A stretch of 10,141 bases of DNA, taken from Christensenella sp. UBA4247 (GTDB lineage Bacteria > Bacillota > Clostridia > Christensenellales > CAG-1252). The notes under the pieces are model-generated. The model searched no databases. It was not told the DNA's origin and was given only the letters and a program-made list of their open reading frames with translations. The stretch covers positions 1-10,141 of the forward strand of contig DGWX01000032.1 in the NCBI GenBank assembly GCA_002395405.1, in the 5' to 3' direction. The number at the start of each line of letters is the position of its first letter. Position 1 is the first letter of the stretch. A program made the translations under genes and the position numbers. Below are positions 1 to 6,251 of this stretch, one piece after another.

Positions 1-278
1 TTGACCAGCCCGTCTTCCACGTTGATCGCCTCCAAACCGCACATGCTGTTTACGTTAAAGATACAATCCGCCGTGCATTGAACGACGGTATCCACGTTGT
101 CAAGGACGTCGATCTCCGGCGCGGCTTCGTAATTGGCAAAGATTTGAGAAAGCTCACCGCCGTCTCGTTTGATCTTGGTTTTGCAAACGCCGTTCGCGCC
201 GATATCGATGATCCCCGCCATACAACGTTCGCATTCATTGTGTTCGCAGTTACTCGTGCCGCATCTTAATCCTTTCAT
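1..278 (-). CDS. DUF1540 domain protein, C-terminus cut by window edge
   Basis: Reading the minus strand from the ATG at 278-276 gives 92 codons with no stop before the window edge. The product is small, acidic and cysteine-rich. Two similar units can be seen: one near residues 5-27 (RCGTSNCEHNECERC) and one near residues 67-90 (VQCTADCIFNVNSMC). The spacing of cysteines, with N and C after them, matches the DUF1540 family, whose members in clostridia and bacilli often carry two copies. The cysteines suggest metal binding, but no function is established and I do not assign one. The start is fixed by GGAGG at 289-285, six bases upstream. The gene is divergent from rplI, and I saw no strong promoter for it. 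Confidence 0.8.
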   Translation of the reverse strand, partial: MKGLRCGTSNCEHNECERCMAGIIDIGANGVCKTKIKRDGGELSQIFANYEAAPEIDVLDNVDTVVQCTADCIFNVNSMCGLEAINVEDGLV

Positions 279-394
279 ATCGTACCTCCGATTTCTATTT
301 TGTCCCGATCGGTATCTTTTATGCAAAAGCGCGAAGATTATTCCCCGTTTTAGCGGAATCTTATATCGAGTTTCTCTTTAATCCGAGGGAATTA

Positions 395-423
395 TTGCGT
401 TTCCGATTCCCTTGTGTTACAAT
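395..423 (+). promoter_or_regulatory. sigma-A promoter of rplI
   Basis: TTGCGT at 395-400, a 17-base spacer and TACAAT at 418-423. Transcription would start near 430, leaving a leader of about 42 nt before the rplI start codon. The promoter sits in the intergenic space shared with the divergent DUF1540 gene. Confidence 0.75.
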
Positions 424-471
424 AAAGCAAAAGAGAAGCGCGACTCGAAAAACGCGCGGAAAGGAGAAATT

Positions 472-918
472 ATGAAAGTCGTATTGACTGCGGACGTAAA
501 GAATAAAGGGAAAAAAGGCGACATTGTGAACGTAAACGACGGTTACGCTATGAATTTTTTGATCCCCAAAGGACTTGCGGTGGCGGCGTCCGCTTCCGCG
601 GTAAACGAGACGAATCAAAAGAAAGCGGCCGAGATCGCGAGAAAAGAAAAGGAGCTCGCTCAGGCGAAAGCGGCGGCGGAAAAACTCAATATGGCAACCG
701 TTACCCTGTACGTTAAGTGCGGCGAGAGCGGAAAGCTTTTCGGCAGCGTTACGAGTAAGGAAATCGCGGAAGAACTCAAAAAACAAGGGTATGAGGTTGA
801 GAAAAAGAACATTCTTTTGGAAGAGCCCCTTCGTAAGCTCGGAAGGGCTACGGTGGAGATCAAGCTATACGCCGGCGTTCGGACGAAGATCAACGTCGTC
901 GTTGCGGAAGAAAAATAA
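472..918 (+). CDS. rplI: 50S ribosomal protein L9
   Basis: This 148-residue protein has the usual length and layout of bacterial L9, which binds 23S rRNA in the large subunit. The N-terminal domain (residues 1-45) carries the family signature: MKVVLTADVKNKGKKGDIV, then NVNDGYAMNFLIPKGLA. A long charged Ala/Lys/Glu-rich connecting helix spans about 45-74, followed by the C-terminal domain with GKLFGSVTSKEIAEEL and a closing beta-rich stretch. The start at ATG 472 is chosen because AAGGAG lies at 461-466 and the conserved MKVVL begins there; an upstream in-frame ATG at 412 lies inside the promoter. The gene stands alone, with its own promoter and a terminator. In many bacteria rplI is co-transcribed with rpsF/rpsR or dnaB, none of which is adjacent here. 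Confidence 0.97.
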   Translation: MKVVLTADVKNKGKKGDIVNVNDGYAMNFLIPKGLAVAASASAVNETNQKKAAEIARKEKELAQAKAAAEKLNMATVTLYVKCGESGKLFGSVTSKEIAEELKKQGYEVEKKNILLEEPLRKLGRATVEIKLYAGVRTKINVVVAEEK

Positions 919-931
919 ATTTCATTATAAG

Positions 932-971
932 AAAAAAGCGCGAGCCCGATTTCAGGTTCGCATTTTTTTTT
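932..971. terminator. bidirectional terminator between rplI and the glycosylase gene
   Basis: A 7-bp stem, GCGAGCC (940-946) with GGTTCGC (955-961), encloses an 8-base loop and includes one G-U pair. An A-run lies on the left (932-937) and a T-run on the right (963-971), so it can work in both directions. It lies just past the rplI stop and overlaps the last bases of the convergent gene. Confidence 0.85.
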
Positions 972-1467
972 ATTTCAGAGCTTCGCCCCAAATGTGAACG
1001 AGGTCGGATAATGAGAATTTTGCATTGGCGGGGGAAGTGGAGGGAAGGCACTGCGCAAGATCGGCAAGCGAAGGATAAAATTTTAAGAAAAGCGAATGGG
1101 CTTTTGTACCGTTCAAAAGAATTTTTTTGATTTTCGAATTTTGCAAAATATAAGGAATATCCGTACATTCCGCGTCTTTTATCGAGCTGTCGGACGAACC
1201 GAGCAAGCGGCAGCTTCCGATGACGTCGTACAGGGCGACGCCGCGTCTTTTCAATGCGCGGATCTTTTCTTCTTTGCTCATCTCGGGGAAGGGTTCGCCG
1301 TAAAGGGCGGAGAGCATTTTCCAAAACCGATTTTGCGGATTCATATAATAAAAACCCGCGGCGCGCGAAGCAACGGAAGGCAAACTCCCGAGGATCAAAA
1401 CGCGTGCGTTTTCGTCAAACACGGGCGGGAAATCGTTCGTAACCGAAGAAAAGATTTTTTCGCTCAT
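970..1467 (-). CDS. DNA-deoxyinosine glycosylase, UDG superfamily family 6
   Basis: The 165-residue product matches the hypoxanthine-DNA glycosylase group (family 6 of the uracil-DNA glycosylase superfamily). These enzymes cut deaminated adenine (hypoxanthine) out of DNA to start base excision repair. Visible motifs in order: ILGSLPS (25-31) at the end of the first beta strand; GFYYMNPQNRFWK (38-50), whose Asn-containing segment is the proposed catalytic region of this family; a central DVIGSC (81-86); and LPSTSPANA (141-149), the family's second motif. Length fits the family. The ATG at 1467-1465 overlaps the TGA of the MATE gene by four bases (ATGA), so the two are probably one transcript with coupled translation. 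It shares the terminator at 932-971 with rplI. The exact substrate is inferred from family, not shown. Confidence 0.88.
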   Translation of the reverse strand: MSEKIFSSVTNDFPPVFDENARVLILGSLPSVASRAAGFYYMNPQNRFWKMLSALYGEPFPEMSKEEKIRALKRRGVALYDVIGSCRLLGSSDSSIKDAECTDIPYILQNSKIKKILLNGTKAHSLFLKFYPSLADLAQCLPSTSPANAKFSLSDLVHIWGEALK

Positions 1468-2912
1468 TCGTGCTTCTCGCCGAGAGAGAAAACGGAAGCG
1501 GTTTCTTCCGCCGGGCTTTCGGCGGGTGCTTCCGTGGCATTTTCATTTTGACGGGCAAGGAAAGAGGCGCGTTTATCAAACTCTTTGCGATATACCTTCA
1601 AGGCGATGGGGATAAATACGGCGCTCGTAAAGATCTCCGCGATCGGGTAAGCGAACCAAACGCCCGTCGTTCCCGTATATTTTGCGAGGATAAAAGCGGA
1701 TGGAATAATAATAAGCTGCCTCGAAAGGGTGATGAGAAGCGAGGTAAACCCGCGCCCGAGAGACTGCATCATCGTGGTGATGGAAATACACATCGCGGCG
1801 AATAGGAAGCAAATGCTGATGATGCGCATCGCGTACGTTCCGACGCGAACGAAATCCGCCCCGTGTCCGAACAGCATCATAAGATAATTCGGGATCGCTT
1901 GGAAGATAATGAGCCCCAAGCCCATAAAGCCGAGCGCGAGCGTGATCATAAATCGGAAGGTTTCGGAAAAACGGGGTCGGCAACCCGAGCCGTAATTGTA
2001 ACTGAGGATCGGCAGGGCGCCTTGTGTCAAACCGAAAATCGGCAGGAAAACGAAAGATTGCAGTTTGAAATAAACGCCGAGAACGGAGATCGCGTAAGGG
2101 AAACCTTTGATGAAGTTATTAACGAGGATCGTCGTAAAGGAAGGGAGAGCGCTGATCAGCATGGAGGGCAAACCGACCTTTAAGATGCGCCACATATAAG
2201 AGGGCGAAGGATAAAACCCTTTGCGAAGGATCTGAACGTCTTGCTTTTTGAAAATCAACATACTGAGCGAGAATGCCATCGCGAGGATCTGTCCGAACAC
2301 CGTTGCGATCGCGGCGCCTTTCGCGCCGAGGCGGGGAAAAACTCCGATCCCGAAGATCAAAAAGGGGTCGAGAATGATATTCGAGATCGCGCCGATGAGC
2401 TGGGTAAACATCGGAACGCGCATATTCCCCGTCGCTTGCAGGATCTTGCTCGTCGTCAGTTCGATCAGAGATCCGAAGGAGAAGATCATACAGATCGAAA
2501 GATAAGATACCGCCATATTAAAGGTTTCTTGATCCGCCGTATAAGCGCGAACGAAAGGCTTGACCGCCGTAAAGCCCAAAATGATCGCGACCACGATTGC
2601 GATCGCCACCATAAAGATGCCGTTTTGCGCGGCAAAACTCGCGCGGCCGCGTTTTCCTTCGCCGAGACTTTTGGAAATATATACGTTCGTTCCCACGCCG
2701 ATCCCGATACCGACGGACGCGATGAGCATTTGCAACGGGAACACGATCGCCGTGGCTTCGATGGCTTTTTCGCTGAAACGGGCGAGATACAAACTGTCCA
2801 CGATATTGTAGATCGCCTGAACGAGCATCGAGAAGATCGCGGGCAGGCTCATTGAGATCAAAAGCTTTTTAACGGGCATATTCGCCATTTTTTGAGATTG
2901 TAAGTTTTCCAT
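1464..2912 (-). CDS. MATE family efflux transporter
   Basis: The product is a 482-residue, very hydrophobic protein with about 12 membrane segments, the normal size for multidrug and toxin extrusion (MATE) antiporters. The N-terminal half starts with LLISMSLPAIFSMLVQAIYN, then IVDSLYLARFSEKAIEATAI, the usual helix 1-2 pattern. Repeats of the pattern occur in the second half (GLPSMLISALPSF, then GLTQGALPILSYNYGSG). These pumps export organic cations, drugs or metabolites using Na+ or H+; the substrate here cannot be told. The C-terminus is a charged, Glu/Ala-rich tail. I chose ATG 2912 because a strong promoter ends 9 bases upstream. A longer frame from 2951 would start inside that promoter. 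No Shine-Dalgarno is visible, so the mRNA is probably almost leaderless. It overlaps the glycosylase gene by ATGA. Confidence 0.9.
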   Translation of the reverse strand: MENLQSQKMANMPVKKLLISMSLPAIFSMLVQAIYNIVDSLYLARFSEKAIEATAIVFPLQMLIASVGIGIGVGTNVYISKSLGEGKRGRASFAAQNGIFMVAIAIVVAIILGFTAVKPFVRAYTADQETFNMAVSYLSICMIFSFGSLIELTTSKILQATGNMRVPMFTQLIGAISNIILDPFLIFGIGVFPRLGAKGAAIATVFGQILAMAFSLSMLIFKKQDVQILRKGFYPSPSYMWRILKVGLPSMLISALPSFTTILVNNFIKGFPYAISVLGVYFKLQSFVFLPIFGLTQGALPILSYNYGSGCRPRFSETFRFMITLALGFMGLGLIIFQAIPNYLMMLFGHGADFVRVGTYAMRIISICFLFAAMCISITTMMQSLGRGFTSLLITLSRQLIIIPSAFILAKYTGTTGVWFAYPIAEIFTSAVFIPIALKVYRKEFDKRASFLARQNENATEAPAESPAEETASVFSLGEKHE

Positions 2913-2921
2913 AACGGAAAA

Positions 2922-2951
2922 ATTATAACAGGGAATTTTTTTTGCCGTCAA
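2922..2951 (-). promoter_or_regulatory. sigma-A promoter of the MATE-glycosylase operon
   Basis: On the minus strand, TTGACG (2951-2946), an 18-base spacer and a perfect TATAAT (2927-2922). The expected start of transcription is near 2915, only about three bases before the ATG at 2912. Confidence 0.85.
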
Positions 2952-3027
2952 GCGCGCGAAGAAATCTTCTTTTGTGCGTGCGCGCGTTTTTTTCCGACTC
3001 TGCGGCGGGAAAATGCAAGCGCGGTCG

Positions 3028-3056
3028 TTGCCATTTTCCCGAAAACGCGATATACT
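3028..3056 (+). promoter_or_regulatory. sigma-A promoter of tcdA, predicted leaderless
   Basis: TTGCCA (3028-3033), a 17-base spacer and TATACT (3051-3056). Counting seven bases beyond the -10 box places the transcription start exactly on the A of the tcdA ATG at 3063, so the message would have no leader. Confidence 0.75.
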
Positions 3057-3062
3057 TTCCTT

Positions 3063-3761
3063 ATGGAAAACTATTCGGACAGATTGGAGCTTTTATACGG
3101 CAAAGAAGGGGTGGAGCGCCTTTCCCGCGCTTCCGTCGCCATCGTCGGCGTAGGCGGTGTGGGCGGCTTTGCGGCGGAAGCGATCGCGCGCGCTTTCGTG
3201 GGGCGGATCGTCCTCGTGGACGCGGACGTGGTTTCGCCCTCGAACGTCAATCGCCAGATCATCGCGTTTCCTTCTTCCGTCGGGCAGGGGAAAGCCGAAT
3301 TGATGGAAAAGCGCGTTCGGGAGATCCATCCGAATTGCCGCGTTACGGCGCTGAAAACCTTCGTTACAGAGCAAAACCTTTCCTCTCTCGGTGAGATTTG
3401 GGAGGCGGACGCGATCGTGGACGCGATCGATTCCGTTCCCTCGAAAATCGCGCTGATCGCGGAAGCGAAGAAGCGAGGCGCTTTTATCGTCAGTTCGATG
3501 GGCGCGGCGAACAGAGAGGATCCGACCGCATTCCGCGTCGCGGATATTTCCGAAACGCATACTTGCCCGCTTGCGAAAAAAATCAAAAAGGAACTTGCCG
3601 CGCGGGGGATCGCGCAGGGCGTACGCGCCGTTTTTTCTACCGAGAAACCGAAAAGCCTCGGCGGTGCGCTCGGATCGAATTCCTTTACGCCGGCGGCGGC
3701 GGGGCTCGTTGTGGCTTCCGAGATTATAAAAGCGATCCTGCGCGGAGAAGCGGGAAAGTAA
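3063..3761 (+). CDS. tcdA: tRNA threonylcarbamoyladenosine dehydratase
   Basis: This 232-residue ThiF/E1-like protein matches TcdA (CsdL, YgdL). TcdA uses ATP to cyclise t6A at position 37 of ANN-decoding tRNAs into the ct6A form. The nucleotide-binding loop GVGGVGG is at 29-35, followed by the acidic LVDADVV (51-57), the N-x-N-R-Q adenylation motif at 61-65 and Lys77. DAIVDAID (116-123) is the second acidic motif. The segment SSMGAANREDPTAF (144-157) and the later TCPLAKKIKKEL (167-178) are typical of TcdA rather than ThiF or MoeB. It is slightly short at the C-terminus compared with the usual 250 or so. ATG 3063 has no Shine-Dalgarno and coincides with the predicted transcription start. It is divergent from the MATE gene. 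Confidence 0.92.
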   Translation: MENYSDRLELLYGKEGVERLSRASVAIVGVGGVGGFAAEAIARAFVGRIVLVDADVVSPSNVNRQIIAFPSSVGQGKAELMEKRVREIHPNCRVTALKTFVTEQNLSSLGEIWEADAIVDAIDSVPSKIALIAEAKKRGAFIVSSMGAANREDPTAFRVADISETHTCPLAKKIKKELAARGIAQGVRAVFSTEKPKSLGGALGSNSFTPAAAGLVVASEIIKAILRGEAGK

Positions 3762-3787
3762 GAGTCTTTTTCTTTTTTCGAAAAACA

Positions 3788-3816
3788 TTGACTTAAATCC
3801 CGCTGAGAATTATAAT
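3788..3816 (+). promoter_or_regulatory. sigma-A promoter of the aminotransferase gene
   Basis: TTGACT (3788-3793), a 17-base spacer and a perfect TATAAT (3811-3816), among the strongest matches in the window. Transcription is expected near 3823, about three bases before the ATG at 3826. Confidence 0.88.
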
Positions 3817-3825
3817 ATTGATACT

Positions 3826-5016
3826 ATGGACTACAATAAATATTTGAACAATAAGATCGTTGGCTTAAAGCCTTCGGGAATCCGAAAGTATTTCGACATT
3901 GCGGCAACGATGCCCGATTGTATTTCTCTCGGCGTGGGCGAGCCGAATTTCGTAACGCCGAAAGAGGGGATCGACGGCGGCGTTCGCAGCCTTCTTTCCG
4001 GTCATACGCATTATACTTCGAACGGCGGCATTATGGAGCTCCGCGAGTTGATGAGCTATTATATCCATAAAAAGTATGCTTTGGAGTACGATCCTTCCTC
4101 GGAGATCTTGCCGACCATCGGCGTTTCGGAGGCGGTGGATATTACGATGCGCGCGCTTTTGAACCCCGGCGACGAAGTTTTGGTTTCCGATCCTTGTTAC
4201 GTTTCTTATTATCCCGCGGTTACGATGGCGGGCGGCGTTCCGGTCGTCGTGGAAACCACGCAGGACACGAATTTTATTCTGACCCCCGAAGCGCTCGAAA
4301 AAGCGATCACGCCCAAAACGAAGGTTCTTTTGATGTGTTATCCGAACAATCCGACCGGCGCGATTATGACGAAAAAAGAGCTCGAAGCGATCGTCCCCGT
4401 CATTAAAAAGCACGATTTGATCGTGGTTACGGACGAAGTGTATTCCGAGCTGACTTACGGCGGCGTAAAGCATACTTCGATCGCCGCGCTGCCCGGAATG
4501 AAAGAGAGAACGATCCTTCTCAGCGGATTTTCCAAATCCTTCGCGATGACGGGCTGGCGCCTTGGCTACCTCGCCGCGCCGAAGGAGATTTATCAGCAGG
4601 TTTACAAGATCCACCAATTCGCGATTATGTGCGTTCCGACGATGGCGCAAGAAGCTTTGATCGCCCTTTTGAAACACGGATTCGAAACGGATTTCGATTT
4701 CGTGGAGCAAATGCGTTTGGAGTACGACCGCAAGAGAAAATTCATCTATAAAGCGCTTTTGGATATGGGGCTGGATTGCTTCGAACCGAAGGGCGCCTTC
4801 TATATCTTCCCGCGAGTCAGCGAGCTCGGTATGGACGACGAAACCTTCGTGGAGCGCCTTTTGTACGAAAAGAAAGTAGCCGTTGTCCCGGGAAGCGCTT
4901 TCAGCGAAACGGACAGGGCGCACGTTCGCATCAGTTACGCGTACAGTATGGAAAGACTCGAACGCGCGATGGAAAGGATGCAAGACTTCGTCAGCGAGGT
5001 AAAAAAGGGTCTGTAA
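3826..5016 (+). CDS. PLP-dependent class I/II aminotransferase (PatA/AspC type)
   Basis: The 396-residue protein is a full-length fold-type I aminotransferase. Motifs in order: ISLGVGEPNF (33-42) near the N-terminus, HYTSNGGIMELR (62-73), the CYPNNPTG substrate/PLP loop (171-178), TDEVYSEL (202-209) whose Asp holds the pyridine nitrogen and whose Tyr contacts the ring, and SGFSKSFAMTGWR (233-245), where Lys237 should form the Schiff base. A C-terminal HVRISYA supplies the Arg that binds the substrate carboxylate. It resembles bacillary PatA-type and aspartate aminotransferases. The substrate cannot be fixed from sequence. It has its own promoter and no Shine-Dalgarno, so translation is probably nearly leaderless. 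dapA at the other end of the window is too far away to argue for a lysine-pathway role. Confidence 0.93.
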   Translation: MDYNKYLNNKIVGLKPSGIRKYFDIAATMPDCISLGVGEPNFVTPKEGIDGGVRSLLSGHTHYTSNGGIMELRELMSYYIHKKYALEYDPSSEILPTIGVSEAVDITMRALLNPGDEVLVSDPCYVSYYPAVTMAGGVPVVVETTQDTNFILTPEALEKAITPKTKVLLMCYPNNPTGAIMTKKELEAIVPVIKKHDLIVVTDEVYSELTYGGVKHTSIAALPGMKERTILLSGFSKSFAMTGWRLGYLAAPKEIYQQVYKIHQFAIMCVPTMAQEALIALLKHGFETDFDFVEQMRLEYDRKRKFIYKALLDMGLDCFEPKGAFYIFPRVSELGMDDETFVERLLYEKKVAVVPGSAFSETDRAHVRISYAYSMERLERAMERMQDFVSEVKKGL

Positions 5017-5055
5017 GACGCTTCGATAAAAAAATCGAAAAGTGTTCGAAAACTC

Positions 5056-5084
5056 TTGTATCTTTTGAAAAAAAAAGATATAAT
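5056..5084 (+). promoter_or_regulatory. promoter of tRNA-Thr
   Basis: TTGTAT (5056-5061), a 17-base spacer containing an A-run, and a perfect TATAAT (5079-5084). The predicted start near 5091 leaves a short 5' leader before the mature tRNA at 5099. Confidence 0.8.
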
Positions 5085-5098
5085 AGGATAGTTGATAA

Positions 5099-5174
5099 GC
5101 TAATGTGGCTCAGTCGGTAGAGCAGTTCACTCGTAATGAACAGGTCGCCGGTTCGAATCCGGCCATTAGCTCCA
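5099..5174 (+). tRNA. tRNA-Thr, anticodon CGT
   Basis: A complete 76-base cloverleaf with encoded CCA. The acceptor stem GCTAATG (5099-5105) pairs perfectly with CATTAGC (5164-5170), then discriminator T and CCA (5172-5174). The D arm has GCTC/GAGC. The anticodon stem GTTCA (5125-5129) pairs with TGAAC (5137-5141) around the loop CTCGTAA, giving anticodon CGT at 5132-5134, which reads ACG threonine codons. The T arm is GCCGG-TTCGAAT-CCGGC. It is one of the tRNAs that should carry t6A at position 37, the substrate of TcdA two genes upstream. Confidence 0.96.
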
Positions 5175-5209
5175 AAAAATCTCGTCGTCAATAAACGGCG
5201 AGATTTTTT
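5174..5209 (+). terminator. intrinsic terminator of tRNA-Thr
   Basis: AAAAAATCTCG pairs with CGAGATTTTTT, and the stem continues inward as TCGT/ACGG around a CAATAA loop, about 15 bp in all, ending in a T-run. It starts directly at the tRNA CCA end and separates the tRNA from the hairpin array that follows. Confidence 0.9.
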
Positions 5210-5213
5210 GTAT

Positions 5214-5416
5214 CCGAACCGAAGCGAAGCGAGGTTTGGCATATCATCAAAGGCTGTAAGCCTTTGTATATCATCAGGCGCTTGCGCCTGTATATCATCA
5301 CGGCTTTGCCGTGCATAAAAACAATCCGCTTCGGTTTGATGATATGCAACACTGTGTGTTGATGATATGCACGATTTTCAATCGTGATGATATGCACGCA
5401 TTCGCGTGATGATATT
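5214..5416. repeat. inverting array of seven short hairpins on a TATATCATCA linker
   Basis: No gene is visible in this stretch. Seven perfect or near-perfect small hairpins follow each other: CCGAACC/GGTTTGG (5214-5239), AAAGGCT/AGCCTTT (5249-5265), CAGGCG/CGCCTG (5275-5290), CACGGC/GCCGTG (5299-5313), CAACAC/GTGTTG (5347-5361), CACGATT/AATCGTG (5370-5386) and CACGC/GCGTG (5395-5408). Stem sequences differ, but the bases between them are the same linker: CATATCATCA or TATATCATCA at 5240-5249, 5267-5276 and 5291-5300, then its reverse complement TGATGATATG at 5337-5346, 5360-5369, 5385-5394 and, ending in T, 5407-5416. The linker therefore flips at the 5314-5336 centre. In addition AACCGAAGCG (5217-5226) is the exact reverse complement of 5327-5336. 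The right end runs into the promoter of the four-helix-bundle pseudogene. Function is unknown. Confidence 0.88.
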
Positions 5417-5444
5417 GATTTTTTGATGGTATATTCGTTATGAT
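5415..5444 (+). promoter_or_regulatory. promoter of the four-helix-bundle pseudogene
   Basis: TTGATT (5415-5420), an 18-base spacer and TATGAT (5439-5444). The -35 box overlaps the last linker of the hairpin array. The predicted transcription start is the A of the ATG at 5451, again without a leader. A degenerate linker-like TGATGGTATA lies in the spacer at 5424-5433. Confidence 0.5.
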
Positions 5445-5450
5445 ATTTTC

Positions 5451-5738
5451 ATGAAGAACTATCTTATGGAATACTCTGAAAAACTCGCCGTAACCGTTGC
5501 TATATTGTGTGAAACAATATCCAATGAAAACAACATTTGTTTTCAGATAAAAAATCTTCAAGTAGCGTTTATGCCAATATCAGAGAGGCGAATTACGGAC
5601 AAAGCCCGGCAGATATGATTTCCAAATTTGAAATTGCGTAAAAAGAATCCACTTATTGATTGTTCTTTGTAACTTGCAAGCGAAATAGAGTTACTATACA
5701 AAACCCTAAATTTCGGGAATTGTTCCAATATGGTTTTC
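5451..5738 (+). pseudogene. four-helix-bundle (S23/IVP-like) protein, frameshifted remnant
   Basis: From ATG 5451 the frame reads MKNYLMEYSEKLAVTVAILC and on to FQIK, then goes out of frame and stops at 5616-5618 (55 residues). Restoring one A in the A-run at about 5550-5555 puts the reading into SSSVYANIREANYGQSPADM and ISKFEIA, which is clearly homologous to the next gene (SSSVYANISEAQYPQSLPDM). That frame then meets TAA at 5639-5641 and TGA at 5657-5659, but keeps gap-free alignment to the downstream copy up to PKFREL (compare AQFKEL). The family comprises small four-helix-bundle proteins first found in intervening sequences of 23S rRNA genes and related in fold to the Avd protein of diversity-generating retroelements. 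This copy lacks only its last quarter, which is replaced by the start of the second copy. It is inactive as read, unless rescued by frameshifting, which the two further stops make unlikely. Confidence 0.75.
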
Positions 5739-5987
5739 CAGATTAAAAAGTCTTCTTCCAGCGTTTATGCAAACATATCCGAGGCACAGTATCCGCAAAG
5801 CCTACCGGACATGATTTCAAAACTGAAAATTGCTCGCAAAGAGTGTATGGAAACAGTAAGTTGGTTAATTTTATTGCATTCATCGAATTATATTGACGAT
5901 GCGCAATTCAAAGAGCTAAGGAATTTATGTGGAAGGATAAGGAGAATGTTGACCTATTCCTGTATTACTATTGAAAAAAAATTGTAA
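5730..5987 (+). CDS. four-helix-bundle (S23/IVP-like) protein, N-terminally truncated
   Basis: The 85 codons from ATG 5730 cover the middle and end of the four-helix-bundle family: FQIKKSSSSVYANISEAQ (helix 2 region), PDMISKLKIARKECMETVSW (helix 3), then LHSSNYIDDAQFKELRNLCG and RIRRMLTYSC (helix 4). Family members are usually about 115-125 residues, so roughly the first 30, forming helix 1, are missing. An in-frame TAG at 5685-5687 blocks any longer version. The preceding codons overlap the tail of the decayed first copy, as expected for a deletion or recombination joining two related genes. No good ribosome binding site precedes the ATG. The protein may be a remnant; whether it is made is unknown. 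The region is AT-rich compared with the flanking core genes. Confidence 0.7.
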   Translation: MVFQIKKSSSSVYANISEAQYPQSLPDMISKLKIARKECMETVSWLILLHSSNYIDDAQFKELRNLCGRIRRMLTYSCITIEKKL

Positions 5988-6010
5988 TAAGATCGATTTT
6001 TTTAGTGTCT

Positions 6011-6226
6011 TTATGAGGGATATCTCTCTTTTTTGTTGGTTTGCCCTAAAATATAATCAATACTAACGCTGTAAAAATGCGATAATGCTATAAGAACCGC
6101 TGTCGGAATATCATTTTCTCCCGTTTCATATTTTGAATAACCGGTTTGGGACATGGACAGCATTTTTGCTACTTGCGTTTGATTTAAATCTCTATCTTCT
6201 CTCAAATCACGTATCCTTTTATACAT
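6011..6226 (-). CDS. small XRE-family HTH transcriptional regulator
   Basis: The 71-residue protein consists almost only of a Cro/C1-type helix-turn-helix. MYKRIRDLREDRDLNQTQVA leads into KMLSMSQTGYSKYETGEN (HTH at about residues 16-36), then IPTAVLIALSHFYSVSIDYI with LG, the normal end of the fold, and a short basic tail. Such proteins bind DNA as dimers and commonly repress their own promoter. The start at 6226 is chosen for the GAGGTGG ribosome binding site just upstream; another ATG lies six codons earlier at 6244. It is divergent from the two-TM gene at 6327, and the two twin sites at 6252-6266 and 6277-6291 are its likely targets. The source may be a prophage or island, judging from the AT-rich surroundings, but nothing else proves this. 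Confidence 0.88.
   Translation of the reverse strand: MYKRIRDLREDRDLNQTQVAKMLSMSQTGYSKYETGENDIPTAVLIALSHFYSVSIDYILGQTNKKERYPS
6015..6034 (+). terminator. weak terminator after the four-helix-bundle gene
   Basis: A small stem, GAGGG (6015-6019) with CTCTC (6024-6028), includes one G-U pair and an ATAT loop, followed by six T (6029-6034). It lies on the opposite strand inside the 3' end of the XRE gene. The stem is short, so this is tentative. Confidence 0.4.
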
Positions 6227-6251
6227 ATGCCACCTCAAAACCATTTTATTT

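Noticed and set aside
2913..2951. A 13-residue N-terminal extension of the MATE protein from ATG 2951
   Set aside because: The start codon overlaps the -35 box, upstream of the predicted transcription start.
2951..2995. A possible large hairpin with GCGCGCG-rich arms followed by T in the MATE-tcdA intergenic space
   Set aside because: It needs a G-U pair and a 22-base loop, and no plus-strand gene ends upstream of it. It is probably chance in GC-alternating sequence.
5020..5043. CTTCGAT/ATCGAAAAG stem after the aminotransferase gene as a terminator
   Set aside because: The stem is about six pairs with an A-only loop and has no following T-run.
5217..5397. Short reading frames over the hairpin array on both strands
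   Set aside because: They are built from linker and hairpin repeats, lack ribosome binding sites and resemble no protein.
5214..5416. CRISPR array
   Set aside because: The repeated unit is only about 10 nt, inverts half-way, and the spaces between are palindromes of 12-17 nt; no cas genes are present.
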